Shown in pieces: positions 44,078-53,130 of a DNA stretch of 64,000 nucleotides (its first letter is position 1; each line of letters opens with the position of its first letter). This DNA is from Micrococcales bacterium. Lineage in GTDB: Bacteria; Actinomycetota; Actinomycetes; S36-B12; UBA10799. Where the stretch lies: positions 186,001 through 250,000 of the forward strand of contig JADJCR010000004.1 in the NCBI GenBank assembly GCA_016703125.1. Direction: 5' to 3'. Position numbers and translations under genes: made by a program. The notes under the pieces are model-generated. The model was not told the DNA's origin, made no database searches, and saw nothing but the letters and a program-made list of their open reading frames with translations.

Positions 44078-45136
44078 TCAGCCGGCGTGAGCTGTGAGCC
44101 CGACACGCAACGCGCCCGCTGCCTCGAGCAGCACATCCCGCCCCGCGTGCCCCACACCAGTGGCGTTGATGATGCCGTGGATGAGTCCACTGTGGCGCCG
44201 CACGGAGACGGGGACCCCGGCCTGCTTGAGGCGCGCCGCGTAGGCCTCCCCCTCGTCGCGCAGCGGGTCGAACCCCGCCACCGCGATGTACGCCGGTGGC
44301 AGGCCGGAGAGGTCGGTGGCCAGCAACGGCGAGACCCGCGGGTCGAGCGCTTGTTCGGGATCGGTGAGGTAGCGGGCCTTGTACCAGTCCATCTGGGACT
44401 CCGTGAGGAAGAAGCCCTCGGAGAACAGCGAGTACGACCGGTGCTTGGTCGACAGATCCGTCACCGGGAAGAACAACAGTTGAAAAGCTGGCGCCGCACC
44501 GGTTTCGCGGGTGGTGACCTGCGACACGACGGCCGCCAGGTTGCCGCCGGCGCTCTCCCCCGCGACCCCGATGGCCGCAGGATCGGCACCGAACTCCGCC
44601 GCGTGCTCCACGGCGTACCGGAACGCGGCCACGGCATCATCCACGGCCGCGGGGAACGGGGCCTCGGGGGCCAGCCGATAGTCGACCGACAGCACTGCCA
44701 GGCCGGCGTTCGCAGCGAGAAACCGGCAGGCCGCGTCGGATACCTCGAGATCGCCGAGCACCCAACCGCCGCCGTGGAAATACACCAGCAGCGCGGACGG
44801 CTCAGGTGCCTCCCGGTACAGGCGAGCACCGATATCCCCCGCCGGACCCGGGATCGTCAGGTCACGCACAGTGGCCACGGGGGTCTGGTCGCCGAAGACC
44901 CACGCCTCACTGCTGATCTGGGCGCGGCCCTGCTCCAACGGCAGGCTCTCGAACGTCTCCCCGGCCGCCAGGTTGAGCAGGCGCAACGCGAGTTGCACCT
45001 CGGGGTTCAGTTCCTGGCCGTCGATGCGGACGGTTCGTCCACCCAACCCCCGCTGCACACCCGGGGGCAGTGCCCCCAGCCCGCGCAGCAGTCGGCGGGC
45101 GAAGCGCTCTTGCGCGGGTCTCTTGGTCGTCGGCAT
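44078..45136 (-). CDS. Hormone-sensitive-lipase-family esterase
   Basis: A 352-residue alpha/beta hydrolase. It has the HGGGW oxyanion motif (121-125) and the triad Ser195 in GESAGGN, Asp290 in GFDPLRDEG and His320 in GLIHGI. It belongs to the bacterial HSL (family IV) carboxylesterases acting on short to medium acyl esters. No signal peptide is seen, so it is cytoplasmic. It is same-strand downstream of the APC permease. Confidence 0.93.
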   Translation of the reverse strand: MPTTKRPAQERFARRLLRGLGALPPGVQRGLGGRTVRIDGQELNPEVQLALRLLNLAAGETFESLPLEQGRAQISSEAWVFGDQTPVATVRDLTIPGPAGDIGARLYREAPEPSALLVYFHGGGWVLGDLEVSDAACRFLAANAGLAVLSVDYRLAPEAPFPAAVDDAVAAFRYAVEHAAEFGADPAAIGVAGESAGGNLAAVVSQVTTRETGAAPAFQLLFFPVTDLSTKHRSYSLFSEGFFLTESQMDWYKARYLTDPEQALDPRVSPLLATDLSGLPPAYIAVAGFDPLRDEGEAYAARLKQAGVPVSVRRHSGLIHGIINATGVGHAGRDVLLEAAGALRVGLTAHAG

Positions 45137-45179
45137 GTGATGCTCCCGGTGGCGAGTGGTATGACGAACCTACCGGCCT

Positions 45180-46445
45180 TCAGACGCTGTCCCGTGCCAT
45201 ACGCAGGCGAACCATGCGGTACGCGATTCCCACGAGGAATACCAGGATCCCCACGCTCACCGCCGCCACCGGCAGCGTCACCACCAGCACAGCGCAGCCG
45301 ACGGCGCCGACAAGTTGCAGCCAGCGCGGATACCGGCGATCCGCGCCGTCCTGCGTCCACGCCGACACGTTGGCGACGAGGTAGTAGAGCAGCACGCCGA
45401 ACGAGGAGAACCCGATCGCCGACCGCAGGTCGGTGACCAGCACCAGGGCACACACCACGATCGCCACAGCAACCTCCGCGTGATGCGGTACTGAAAAACG
45501 CGGATGCACAGCGGCCAACCACCGCGGCAGGTCAGCGTGCCTGGCCATGGCCAGCGCGGTCCGTCCGACCCCGGCGATGAGCGCGAGCAGTGCGCCCAGC
45601 GCTGCGGCTGCCGCGCCCACCCGCACGGGCAGCGCCGCCCACTGCCATCCGGCAGCCTCGACCGCCCCCACCAGCGGCGCGGGCGTGGCGGCCATCCCGG
45701 CCGGCCCCAGCGCCAGCAGCAGCGCCACCGCGACCACGGCGTAGACGGCCAGCGCGAGGAAGAGTGCGGTCATGATCGCCGTGGGGATCGCCCGGCGCGG
45801 GTCCCGGACTTCCTCGCCCATGGTGGCGATGCGGGCGTACCCAGCGAAGGCGAAGAAGAGCAGCCCGGCGGATTGCAGGACGCCGTACCAGCCCCCTGTC
45901 CATGTCCAGTCACCGACATCCACCCGGGAGGCCCCGGCCAGTGATGCCGCGACCACCAGGACGAGGCTGGCGAGAACCACCACCACGATGACTCTTGTTG
46001 CCGAGGCGGTGCGGGTGACGCCGCGGTAGTTGATCGCCGCCAAGGTTAGAACGGCCGCGACGGCCACGGGCTTGCTCCAGTCTCCGGGCGCCACGTAGAC
46101 GCCGAAGGTCAGGGCCATGGCGGCGCAGCTGGCGGTCTTGCCGATGACAAAACCCCACCCGGCGAGGAATCCCCACCAGTCCCCCAGCCGCTCGCGGCCG
46201 TAGATGTAGGTCCCGCCGGAGGTGGGGTACTGGGCAGCCAACTGCGCGGACGCCGCTGCATTGCAGAAGGCCACGAAACCGGCGATGAGCAAACCGACGA
46301 GCAGCCCGGCGCCGGCCGCTGCGGCCGCTGGCGCGAATGCCGCGAACACTCCGGCACCCATCATCGAGCCCAGCCCGATGACCACAGCATCCCGGGTGGA
46401 CAACCGGCGGGCCAGCGACCCTCCGGAGTCCATCGCCGCCGCCAT
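45180..46445 (-). CDS. APC-superfamily amino-acid permease
   Basis: A 421-residue, 12-helix transporter. Helix 1 motif VIGLGSMMGAGVFAAF, then YPTSGGTYIYGRERLG and FFAFAGYARIATMGEEV, all typical of the APC family (YjeH/CAT-like). It imports an amino acid or amine; substrate unknown. ATG 46445 is used, with 46433 as an alternative. Forty-three bases separate it from the esterase start. Confidence 0.9.
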   Translation of the reverse strand: MAAAMDSGGSLARRLSTRDAVVIGLGSMMGAGVFAAFAPAAAAAGAGLLVGLLIAGFVAFCNAAASAQLAAQYPTSGGTYIYGRERLGDWWGFLAGWGFVIGKTASCAAMALTFGVYVAPGDWSKPVAVAAVLTLAAINYRGVTRTASATRVIVVVVLASLVLVVAASLAGASRVDVGDWTWTGGWYGVLQSAGLLFFAFAGYARIATMGEEVRDPRRAIPTAIMTALFLALAVYAVVAVALLLALGPAGMAATPAPLVGAVEAAGWQWAALPVRVGAAAAALGALLALIAGVGRTALAMARHADLPRWLAAVHPRFSVPHHAEVAVAIVVCALVLVTDLRSAIGFSSFGVLLYYLVANVSAWTQDGADRRYPRWLQLVGAVGCAVLVVTLPVAAVSVGILVFLVGIAYRMVRLRMARDSV

Positions 46446-46560
46446 GACCGTCACGCTACCGACGTCCGACCCGACTATGAGTGCGGTGAAGGGCAACGTC
46501 CCAGTGGTTCACGTCCTCATGTGGCCCACTGGCCGAGCCGTTGCGCCGCGCACAGGCGAA

Positions 46561-46664
46561 GGGGGAGAGACACGTACAGCGGGGAGCGAAACTGCGCGGT
46601 CGAATCGCTCCCCGGCATCCGTAACACTCCCCGGTACATCTGGAGTGCGGGAACCCGGCGCCGG
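46561..46664. repeat. Nested-hairpin intergenic repeat, copy 6
   Basis: A perfect 10-bp inner stem CGGGGAGCGA/TCGCTCCCCG encloses AACTGCGCGGTCGAA. Outer arms GGGGGAGAGACACGTA and GTAACACTCCCC flank it, followed by TCTGGAGTGCGGGAACCC. Tandem with copy 7, 120 bp downstream. Confidence 0.85.
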
Positions 46665-46680
46665 GGTCCTTCGGCCGAAG

Positions 46681-46783
46681 GGGGGAGAGACACGTACAAC
46701 GGGGAGCGAAACTGCGCGGTCGAATCGCTCCCGAGCATCCGTAACACCCCCGGCACATCTGGAGTGCGGGAACCCGGCGCCGG
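46681..46783. repeat. Nested-hairpin intergenic repeat, copy 7
   Basis: The tandem partner of copy 6, differing at a few positions (one in the inner stem, one deletion in the outer arm). The ~104-bp conserved length is longer than in the other copies. Both fill the gap between the APC permease start and a small hypothetical gene. Confidence 0.85.
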
Positions 46784-46810
46784 AGCCGGCAAGAGCCGCC
46801 ACTCACCGCA

Positions 46811-47061
46811 CTACGGCAACAGGTCGAAGGCCCGCCGCAGGAGATCAGATCGTCGACGAGTGCCTCCCGGCGGTCCTCGGGGACCTCGCTACCGATGACC
46901 CACAGTTGATCCCCCCAGGCCTGCGGGGCGATGTCCGGAACGGGCCGGCCGGTCATCTCCCGCAGGACCCGGCGATACGCCTGCTTCTCGATCCGCAGCC
47001 GAGTGGGCGGCAACTGACGCAGGCGGTCGGCGGTCATCTCCAACTCGCGTTCGTAACTCAT
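46811..47061 (-). CDS. Small hypothetical protein, probable C-terminal frameshift
   Basis: An ~83-residue soluble protein starting MSYERELEMTADRLRQLP with VLREMTGRPVPDIAPQAWGD. The raw frame runs on into the repeat elements, but a one-base correction near 46838-46843 gives an end LRRAFDLLP and a stop at 46811, which looks natural. ATG 47061 overlaps the SGNH hydrolase stop (ATGA). No family is recognised. It probably forms an operon with the SGNH and MBL hydrolases. Confidence 0.6.
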
Positions 47062-48020
47062 GGGCGTACCTGCTCCACTTCCGGCACCGGGTGACGCCGC
47101 ACGCGACGCATCAGCGCCCACGGACCTCTGGGACCGCGACCACCGGCGGCCAGGTGGGTCCCGGCCTCCTGCGCGGCATCTGCCGCGGCTTCGGACAATT
47201 CCACCACGCTCACCGACGTCTCGTCGTCCGGCCGCGCGGAGTCGAGTGCGACGAGTACCGCCGGGAAGAGCACCTGCGTGACCCGTTCGTAGCCTTCCGG
47301 GCCCGGGTGGAAGCGGTCCTCGGCGAACAGGTCCGGGTCGCTGGCGAACTCGTCTCCGAGCTCATCGGCGAAGGAAACCCCGTGGGCACCCTCCCGCACG
47401 CACGCGATCATCTGCGCGGCAGCCAACTGCCTGCTCAGGCGCCGGGCCACCCACCGCAGTGGCTGCGGAATGGGCTGTACGGAACCCACGTCGGGACAGG
47501 TTCCGACCACGACCTCGCAGCCCACAGCACGCAGTCGGCGGACTGCCTCTTCGAGATGGGAGACCGCAGCCTGCGGCCGTCCGACGTGGGTGATGTCGTT
47601 AGCGCCGATGATGATGACCGCGATGTGCGGGCGCATGTGCAGAGCCCGGTCGACCTGTCCGTACAGGTCCGCGCTGCGGGCTCCCACGGTAGCGGTGTTC
47701 ATCAACCGCACCGGCTGGTCCAAGACGTTGCTGATGCCTTGGGCCAGCATCGCGCCCGGGGTGTTACGCACATGGCCCGCCCCGAGCCCGGCGGCCAGCG
47801 AATCCCCGAGCATCACAAAACGCTGCGACGTGCCCTGCCTGCGCGCACCGTAGAGCCCGTCGGCGTAGGGAGCAGCGTGCCGGCGCACCCCGATCTCTTT
47901 GCGCGCGTGCCGTCCCTGCGCCACGGCAAGGCCGAAGGCAGCCGCGCCGAACCCCACGACACCCCCACCCCCGTAGGCGGCCGTCATGGCCAGTCGTCTC
48001 GCGTGCGAGGCACGGCTCAC
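47058..48020 (-). CDS. SGNH/GDSL-type hydrolase, membrane-tethered
   Basis: A 320-residue protein. A hydrophobic N-terminal segment (~20-38) looks like a signal anchor. The SGNH motifs are present: FVMLGDSLAAGLG (Ser), TVGARSADL (Gly), IIIGANDITH (Asn), and DRFHPGPEGY (Asp/His). It is probably an extracytoplasmic esterase or lipase-like enzyme. GTG 48020 overlaps the MBL stop as GTGA and fits the hydrophobic leader better than ATG 47987. It is the middle gene of a three-gene operon. Confidence 0.88.
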   Translation of the reverse strand: MSRASHARRLAMTAAYGGGGVVGFGAAAFGLAVAQGRHARKEIGVRRHAAPYADGLYGARRQGTSQRFVMLGDSLAAGLGAGHVRNTPGAMLAQGISNVLDQPVRLMNTATVGARSADLYGQVDRALHMRPHIAVIIIGANDITHVGRPQAAVSHLEEAVRRLRAVGCEVVVGTCPDVGSVQPIPQPLRWVARRLSRQLAAAQMIACVREGAHGVSFADELGDEFASDPDLFAEDRFHPGPEGYERVTQVLFPAVLVALDSARPDDETSVSVVELSEAAADAAQEAGTHLAAGGRGPRGPWALMRRVRRHPVPEVEQVRP

Positions 48021-48724
48021 TGCACGACGCCCTCGCGGCGCAAGAATCCGCGCACTGCCTCCCGCGCCCCGGAGTCGATGTGCGGCCCGTGGGTGAACGC
48101 AGCCACGCGGTACTCGACGTCGGCCAGCACCGCAGCCGTCCGCTTGTTGAGCGGGAAATCGGTGCACGCCATCTTGAACGGCCACGTCATCCGTCGGTTC
48201 ATGTTGAAGATCGAGTCGCCCGTGATGAGCACGCCGGAGGACTGGTGCAGCAGGCTCACGTGACCGGGGGTGTGCCCGGGGGTGTGCAGGACCTGCAGAC
48301 CGCCGGCCACAGCAAGGACCTCCCCGTCGGTGATCGTCCGCTCGACCGGGCAGGCGGGGAAGCCCATTCCGGGCAGCCGGTCCAACATCCCGAGGACGGC
48401 CGATGTGTACGGTGCCGGGGTGCCTTCGCGGATGTAGTCGGCATCGTCGACGTGGACGTACGCGCCCGTCGCCCGGGTGTGTGGCAGCAGGCGGGCGGCC
48501 GACCCCGCGTGGTCGCTGTGTGCATGGGTCAGGATGATGCGCTGCACATCGCGGGGATGCTTGCCGAAGCTCGCCAGGCCATTGACGATCCGCTTGGTGG
48601 CCAGTCGCGTGCCGGTGTCGACCAGGGTCACCGACCCATCGTCCTCCACGAACGCGAACGAGTTGATGAAGTCGCCGGCGGTGGGGATCCGGTAGACCCC
48701 CCTGCCGACGGCGACCACACCCAT
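48017..48724 (-). CDS. MBL-fold metallo-hydrolase (glyoxalase-II-like)
   Basis: A 235-residue beta-lactamase-fold hydrolase. LTHAHSDHAGS gives the HxHxDH metal site, HTPGHTPGHVSLL the third His, LITGDSIF the bridging Asp, and FTHGPH the last His. It is close to the YflN/glyoxalase-II-like group; the substrate is unknown. It is first of the operon with the SGNH hydrolase, and its start is at 48724, 10 bp downstream of the BI-1 gene stop. Confidence 0.9.
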   Translation of the reverse strand: MGVVAVGRGVYRIPTAGDFINSFAFVEDDGSVTLVDTGTRLATKRIVNGLASFGKHPRDVQRIILTHAHSDHAGSAARLLPHTRATGAYVHVDDADYIREGTPAPYTSAVLGMLDRLPGMGFPACPVERTITDGEVLAVAGGLQVLHTPGHTPGHVSLLHQSSGVLITGDSIFNMNRRMTWPFKMACTDFPLNKRTAAVLADVEYRVAAFTHGPHIDSGAREAVRGFLRREGVVQ

Positions 48725-48734
48725 GTTGCGCTGA

Positions 48735-49565
48735 CTAGTTGTTGCTGTTGAGGATGGCCAGGAACCGCAGGATCTCCAGGTACAGCCACACCAGCGTGAC
48801 GATGAGGCCGAAGACCATCCGCCAGGAGTAGTCCTCGGACAGGCCCTCGTTGATGCCCTGTTCGATGGCCGCGAAGTCCAGGTTCAGCGACAGCGCCGCC
48901 AGGCCCACGCCCACCACGCACAGCAGCAGGCCCAGGCCACCGACGCCGTAGAAGCCCCAGCCGCCACCAACGCCGAACAGCGCTGCAACGAAACTCATGA
49001 GCGCGATCACCAGGTAGGAGATCATCGCCACCATCATGATCTTGACGAAAGTGCCGTTGACCTTGATGATCCGCGTCCTGTACAGCACCAGCATCACGGC
49101 GAACGCCACCAGCGTGCCCAGCACAGCCTGGGCGATGATGTTGGCATCGCTGCCGGACGCGGCCACGAAGTCCTGGTAGAACATGCTGATGCCGCCGAGG
49201 AACACGCCCTCGACCAGCGAGTAGGAGAGCACCGTGCCCGCCTTGGGCAACTTGCGGAAGGCGCCCACGAAGAAGATGCCCAGCCCCAAGATCATCGCGG
49301 CGAAAGGCAGCCAGGGCATAGCCGGGGTGAGTACCCAACCGATCCCGGCACCGATCACCAGTGTCAGGAATGCCATGCCGGTCTTCGTGACAACGTCGTC
49401 GATGGTCATGGGTCGCCCGGCGGTGGGCGCACCGATGGTCGGGCCGCCCTGCTGGTCGAGGGTGGCGGTGCCCGCAGCGGCCTGCTGGTAGGCGTTCACG
49501 CCCTCGTTGTAGGCGAAACCGGGCTGCTTCTCGATGTCCCGGAAGATCGGGTTCTTTGATTGCAT
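48735..49565 (-). CDS. Bax inhibitor-1/YccA-family membrane protein
   Basis: A 276-residue protein. A ~60-residue soluble N-terminus (MQSKNPIFRD...QQGGPTIGAP) precedes seven transmembrane helices. The C-terminal EDYSWRMVFGLIVTLVWLYLEILRFL is the BI-1 family signature with its acidic site. Family members are pH-sensitive calcium leak channels; the role in Actinobacteria is unclear. ATG 49565 follows GGAGGA. Confidence 0.92.
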   Translation of the reverse strand: MQSKNPIFRDIEKQPGFAYNEGVNAYQQAAAGTATLDQQGGPTIGAPTAGRPMTIDDVVTKTGMAFLTLVIGAGIGWVLTPAMPWLPFAAMILGLGIFFVGAFRKLPKAGTVLSYSLVEGVFLGGISMFYQDFVAASGSDANIIAQAVLGTLVAFAVMLVLYRTRIIKVNGTFVKIMMVAMISYLVIALMSFVAALFGVGGGWGFYGVGGLGLLLCVVGVGLAALSLNLDFAAIEQGINEGLSEDYSWRMVFGLIVTLVWLYLEILRFLAILNSNN

Positions 49566-49634
49566 ATGTGTCCTCCTTGGCACAAGGTTACGGGGTGACG
49601 CTGACACGCACCACTACGCCACGGCTGCGACGTC

Positions 49635-51842
49635 CTACTTGCGTTTCACGAGAACTCGAACAGGTCCCAGACCTGCCTCGTTACGGGCCCGCACTGAGAA
49701 GCGCACCGGACCCGCAGCCAGCTTGCGCACCGAGGACTTGGTCCTGGACGTCGTGAACCAGAGTCCTTGACCGATCCGGACCCGGTAGCGCACCTTCAAG
49801 CCTGTGCGTACCGGCGGCTTCCACACGATCCGTGCCCGAGGCCCGGAACGCCTGACCTTCAGCGCCCGGACCTTCCCCGGCTTCACCGGTGTGGCCACCT
49901 GTCGGGACGCCGAGGCACCCGCACCGCGCTCGTTGAACGCTCGGACCTCCAGCGTGTGGCGCACACCCTTGGCCAGACCGTTGATCCGCATCGACGGTGA
50001 CAGCGCGGCGTCCGTCCAATCCCCGGGAGCGCGGCCGGTACGGGTCAACCGGTACTGCAGGCCGGTCAGCTGCTCGGGAGGCAGGCCCACCCGCAGTCGC
50101 ACCGAGGTCTTGGTCGGATAGCGCACCGACAGGATCTGGACACCGCCGGGCAGGCCACGGGGGGTCACGACGCCGGACTGGGTCCACGGGCCCTGACCGA
50201 AGACGTTGCGTGCGGCCACGCGCACCTGGTGGCCCACGCCGTTTGTCAGTCCGCTGAGGACCTTGCGGGTCAGGGTGCTGCTCCAGAGGTCCGGCACGAC
50301 GATCCAGTCGCCGCCGTCCGGGCGGTATTCGACGGCGTATGCCACGACGGGACCGGTGCCGGGATCCGTGGGTGCCGACCAGGAGACCGACAGGGCCGAA
50401 TCCGCAGGCGAGGCCACCAGCTCACCGCTCGGGCCGGGCACCCGGGGCGAGATCGTCAGGGCCCGCCGCACGTCGAGCATGCCCGCCCCGCAGGAGCCGG
50501 TGCAGTTGCTGCCGGCCGGAAATGTGCGGGCGGTGTCCCGCAGGTGCTCTGCGACGGCACTCGGGGCCATCGGTGCCCGCTCCTGCAGGACCGCCGCGGC
50601 ACCGGCTACCTGCGGTGCAGCCATGCTCGTGCCGTAGTACGCGGCGTACCCGCCGGTGGTCGCCGTGGTCTGGCCGAGGTTGATGGTGGACAGGATGCCC
50701 GCGGTGGCGTTCGTGGCAGTGCCACCGGGGGCGAACAGCGGCAGATCCCGATCCACGACGCCGTAGTTCGAGTAGGTCGCCCGGCTCCCGGTCCTGGTCA
50801 GCGCACCCACGGTGAGGATGTCGTAGCAACCTCCGGGCGAGTAGTTGACGAACGGGGCGGCGTTGTTACCGGCAGAGGCCACAACGGTCGTACCGCGGCT
50901 CATCGCACCGTCGATCGCAGCCTGAACGAAGGGCTGGCAGGACGTCGCCGACGACAGCGACAGGTTGATGACGTCCGCCGGCGTCGGATTCGTGGGCACG
51001 CCCGGCACCTCGCCACCGGAGGCCCACGTGACCGCAGCCGCGACATCCGACATCGTCCCCCCACATTTGCCGAGGGCCCGGACGGGCAAGATCTTCGCGC
51101 TCGGTGCGACGCCGATCACGCCAGTGCCGTTGTTCCCCGTGGCCGCGGCGATCCCGGAAACGTGGGTGCCATGCCAGGACGACGTTGTCTGGATCGAGCA
51201 TCCAGCGAAGGTGCCGGGGTTCGATTGGATCTCGGAGACTGTGAGCCAATCCCCCTCGTCGGCGGGATCCGCATCCCGGCCGTCCCCATCGTGTGCGCTG
51301 ACCGGATCCTCGATCATGTCGTAGCCGGGTAACAGGTTGGCTACCAGGTCGGGATGCCCGGTGATGCCCGAGTCGATCACGGCGATGACCTGTCCGGCGC
51401 CCGTGGCCAGATCCCAGGCGGATGGTGCCGCCACCCCCGACACCGGATCGCTCAGTGCCCACTGCTGCCCGAACAGCGGGTCGTCGGGAACGGCATCGGG
51501 ATGTACGCGGGTGTCGAGGTCGACGCGGGCGATCCCGGCTTCGTCCTCGAGGCTGCGCGCAGCCCGCACGGCTTGTGCCGCGCTCAAGTCCGGGACGGAT
51601 ATCGCCGTCACGCCGGGGGCCACTGGACGACGGCCCTCAACGGGGCCCACCGCCTCTGCTACCAAGGCCTGCGCCTGCCGGGCGGACGTACCCGGATCCC
51701 GGGTGACGACCAGGCCCACGACCTCGGAGGGACGGGGCTGGACGGTCAGCGGTGCTGCTTCGGCGGCGGCCGGAGGCACCACCAAGCCCGCCGCCGTGGC
51801 CGACACTGCCACCGCGGCCACGATCAGCCGTGTGCCACGCAT
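49635..51842 (-). CDS. Secreted subtilase with C-terminal fibronectin-III domains
   Basis: A 735-residue protein. Signal peptide (1-~30), propeptide (~31-115), then an S8 domain with Asp157 (AVIDSGI), His224 (SSWHGTHVSG) and Ser406 (GTSMAAPQVAG). Paired cysteines in the catalytic domain suggest disulfides. From ~455 to the end there are about three fibronectin type III modules, the last ending in a basic strand. It is probably an extracellular protease with binding modules. ATG 51842 follows GAGGTG. It is only distantly similar to the other subtilase at 1985-3424. Confidence 0.93.
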   Translation of the reverse strand: MRGTRLIVAAVAVSATAAGLVVPPAAAEAAPLTVQPRPSEVVGLVVTRDPGTSARQAQALVAEAVGPVEGRRPVAPGVTAISVPDLSAAQAVRAARSLEDEAGIARVDLDTRVHPDAVPDDPLFGQQWALSDPVSGVAAPSAWDLATGAGQVIAVIDSGITGHPDLVANLLPGYDMIEDPVSAHDGDGRDADPADEGDWLTVSEIQSNPGTFAGCSIQTTSSWHGTHVSGIAAATGNNGTGVIGVAPSAKILPVRALGKCGGTMSDVAAAVTWASGGEVPGVPTNPTPADVINLSLSSATSCQPFVQAAIDGAMSRGTTVVASAGNNAAPFVNYSPGGCYDILTVGALTRTGSRATYSNYGVVDRDLPLFAPGGTATNATAGILSTINLGQTTATTGGYAAYYGTSMAAPQVAGAAAVLQERAPMAPSAVAEHLRDTARTFPAGSNCTGSCGAGMLDVRRALTISPRVPGPSGELVASPADSALSVSWSAPTDPGTGPVVAYAVEYRPDGGDWIVVPDLWSSTLTRKVLSGLTNGVGHQVRVAARNVFGQGPWTQSGVVTPRGLPGGVQILSVRYPTKTSVRLRVGLPPEQLTGLQYRLTRTGRAPGDWTDAALSPSMRINGLAKGVRHTLEVRAFNERGAGASASRQVATPVKPGKVRALKVRRSGPRARIVWKPPVRTGLKVRYRVRIGQGLWFTTSRTKSSVRKLAAGPVRFSVRARNEAGLGPVRVLVKRK

Positions 51843-51974
51843 CACCTCAGGGTAAGCGCTCACCGGAGTTGGACGGCGTAAGGACCGATGTGGATCCGCG
51901 AACTGCCCGTTCGCAGACCTCAGCCACCCTGGCCGTTGATCGCGGACTGCACCCTCGCGCAAAGGGCCCCACAG

Positions 51975-52056
51975 TGCCCGGGGCGGGACTTGAACCCGCA
52001 CGTCTTTCGACCCTCGGGTTTAAGCCGAGTGCGTCTGCCGATTCCGCCACCCGGGC
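51975..52056 (-). tRNA. tRNA-Leu (anticodon TAA)
   Basis: The complementary strand folds as a class II tRNA. The acceptor GCCCGGG pairs with CCCGGGC plus discriminator A; D-arm with GCAGACGC; anticodon stem CTCGG/CCGAG around CTTAAAC (anticodon TAA); long variable arm; T arm GCGGGTTCAAGTCCCGC. CCA is not encoded. It sits between the subtilase and def genes. Confidence 0.95.
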
Positions 52057-52068
52057 GCCTCACCCAGG

Positions 52069-52605
52069 TTAGTCCAGATACACCTTGCGCCGATGGACCC
52101 CGGCGGCGGAGACCACGCGATCCAGGAAGAGGAAGCCGTCGAGGTGGTCCACCTCGTGCTGTACAGCGCGGGCCTCGAACGCGTCGGTGGTCAGGGTCAC
52201 GGTTGCGCCAGTGACCGGCACCTGACCAGTCACGACAAGGCGGGTTGCGCGCTTGACGTCCCCGGTGAAATCCGGCACCGACATGCAGCCCTCACGGGCC
52301 TTCTCGTTGCGCGAGGCCTGCGTGACCACCGGGTTGACCAGCACAAAACGCCCGTGGCACGTGCGGGTCTTCGGGTGCGTGCTCACGTCCAGGCTGAACA
52401 CCCGCCATGCGACCCCCACCTGGTTCGCCGCCAGACCCACGCACCCCGGTGACACCGCCATGGTGGCCAGCAGATCCGCGGCCAGTTGCACCACGTCAGC
52501 AGCGGTCGGATCCACCTCCGCGCAGCGAGTGGACAGCACCTCGGCCGGAGCGGTGACGACCGGGCGGACCACCCCGTCCGGGAGCGGAACCTGCAGTGCG
52601 GTCAC
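52069..52605 (-). CDS. def: Peptide deformylase
   Basis: A 178-residue metallo-deformylase. Motif 1 is CVGLAANQVG, motif 2 EGCMS (metal ligand Cys107) and motif 3 QHEVDHLDG (His150, Glu151, His154). It removes the formyl group from nascent N-terminal Met. Motif 2 has Met where EGCLS is usual. GTG 52605 overlaps the ACT gene stop by 4 bp. Confidence 0.95.
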   Translation of the reverse strand: MTALQVPLPDGVVRPVVTAPAEVLSTRCAEVDPTAADVVQLAADLLATMAVSPGCVGLAANQVGVAWRVFSLDVSTHPKTRTCHGRFVLVNPVVTQASRNEKAREGCMSVPDFTGDVKRATRLVVTGQVPVTGATVTLTTDAFEARAVQHEVDHLDGFLFLDRVVSAAGVHRRKVYLD

Positions 52606-53120
52606 AGGACATCCTGGTCGGCCGGCAGCACTGAAACGTCCACGCCCACCGTGCGGCCGACCTCCTTCAGATCCTCGGTCAGCGACGAGGCGTCAGCTTC
52701 CCGGGGGAAGTCGGCTTCGGCCACGACGACGTACAGACCGCCACCGAGCCGGGTCTGCAGGTCGGTGATGTTCCCACCACGGTCGGCGATGGCGTCGGTG
52801 ATCGCAGCGACGATGCCGACCCGGTCTGCGCCATGCACACTGATGACGAACGGGCGCGCCTGCGCCGGTGGTGCCAGCTGCTCGTCGGTTACGGGCAGCA
52901 CGCTGACCATCAGGTCGTCGGACTCCAGGAAGGCGAGCTCCGCAGCGACCACCTCGGCGGAGGTGTCGGTGCCGACGACCAGGGTCCACGCGAAGTGCCC
53001 CCGCAACAGTGTCATCGACGAGTCCTCGACGTTGGCGTCGCGCCGGGCCAGGACCTTGGTGACGTCGGCGATGATCCCGGGACGATCGTGCCCGAGCACG
53101 GTGATTGCCAAGAGGGCCAT
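52602..53120 (-). CDS. Tandem ACT-domain protein (GcvR-like)
   Basis: A 172-residue protein made of two ACT domains: LLAITVLGHDRPGIIADVTK at the start and PFVISVHGADRVGIVAAITD from ~residue 92, each with the DRxGI turn. It is close to the glycine-cleavage regulator GcvR and similar amino-acid-sensing ACT proteins without a DNA-binding domain. ATG 53120 is favoured over 53129. It is coupled to def by a 4-bp overlap. Confidence 0.85.
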   Translation of the reverse strand: MALLAITVLGHDRPGIIADVTKVLARRDANVEDSSMTLLRGHFAWTLVVGTDTSAEVVAAELAFLESDDLMVSVLPVTDEQLAPPAQARPFVISVHGADRVGIVAAITDAIADRGGNITDLQTRLGGGLYVVVAEADFPREADASSLTEDLKEVGRTVGVDVSVLPADQDVL

Positions 53121-53130
53121 GCCAGGCACC

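Noticed and set aside
50229..51332. Long plus-strand frame of 367 codons opposite the second subtilase
   Set aside because: It is the shadow of a strongly supported protease gene. Its translation is Arg/Gly/His-rich with no motif.
51975..52056. tRNA-Leu as the attachment site of an integrated element
   Set aside because: No partial copy of its 3' end and no mobile gene is seen nearby; the flanking genes are ordinary.
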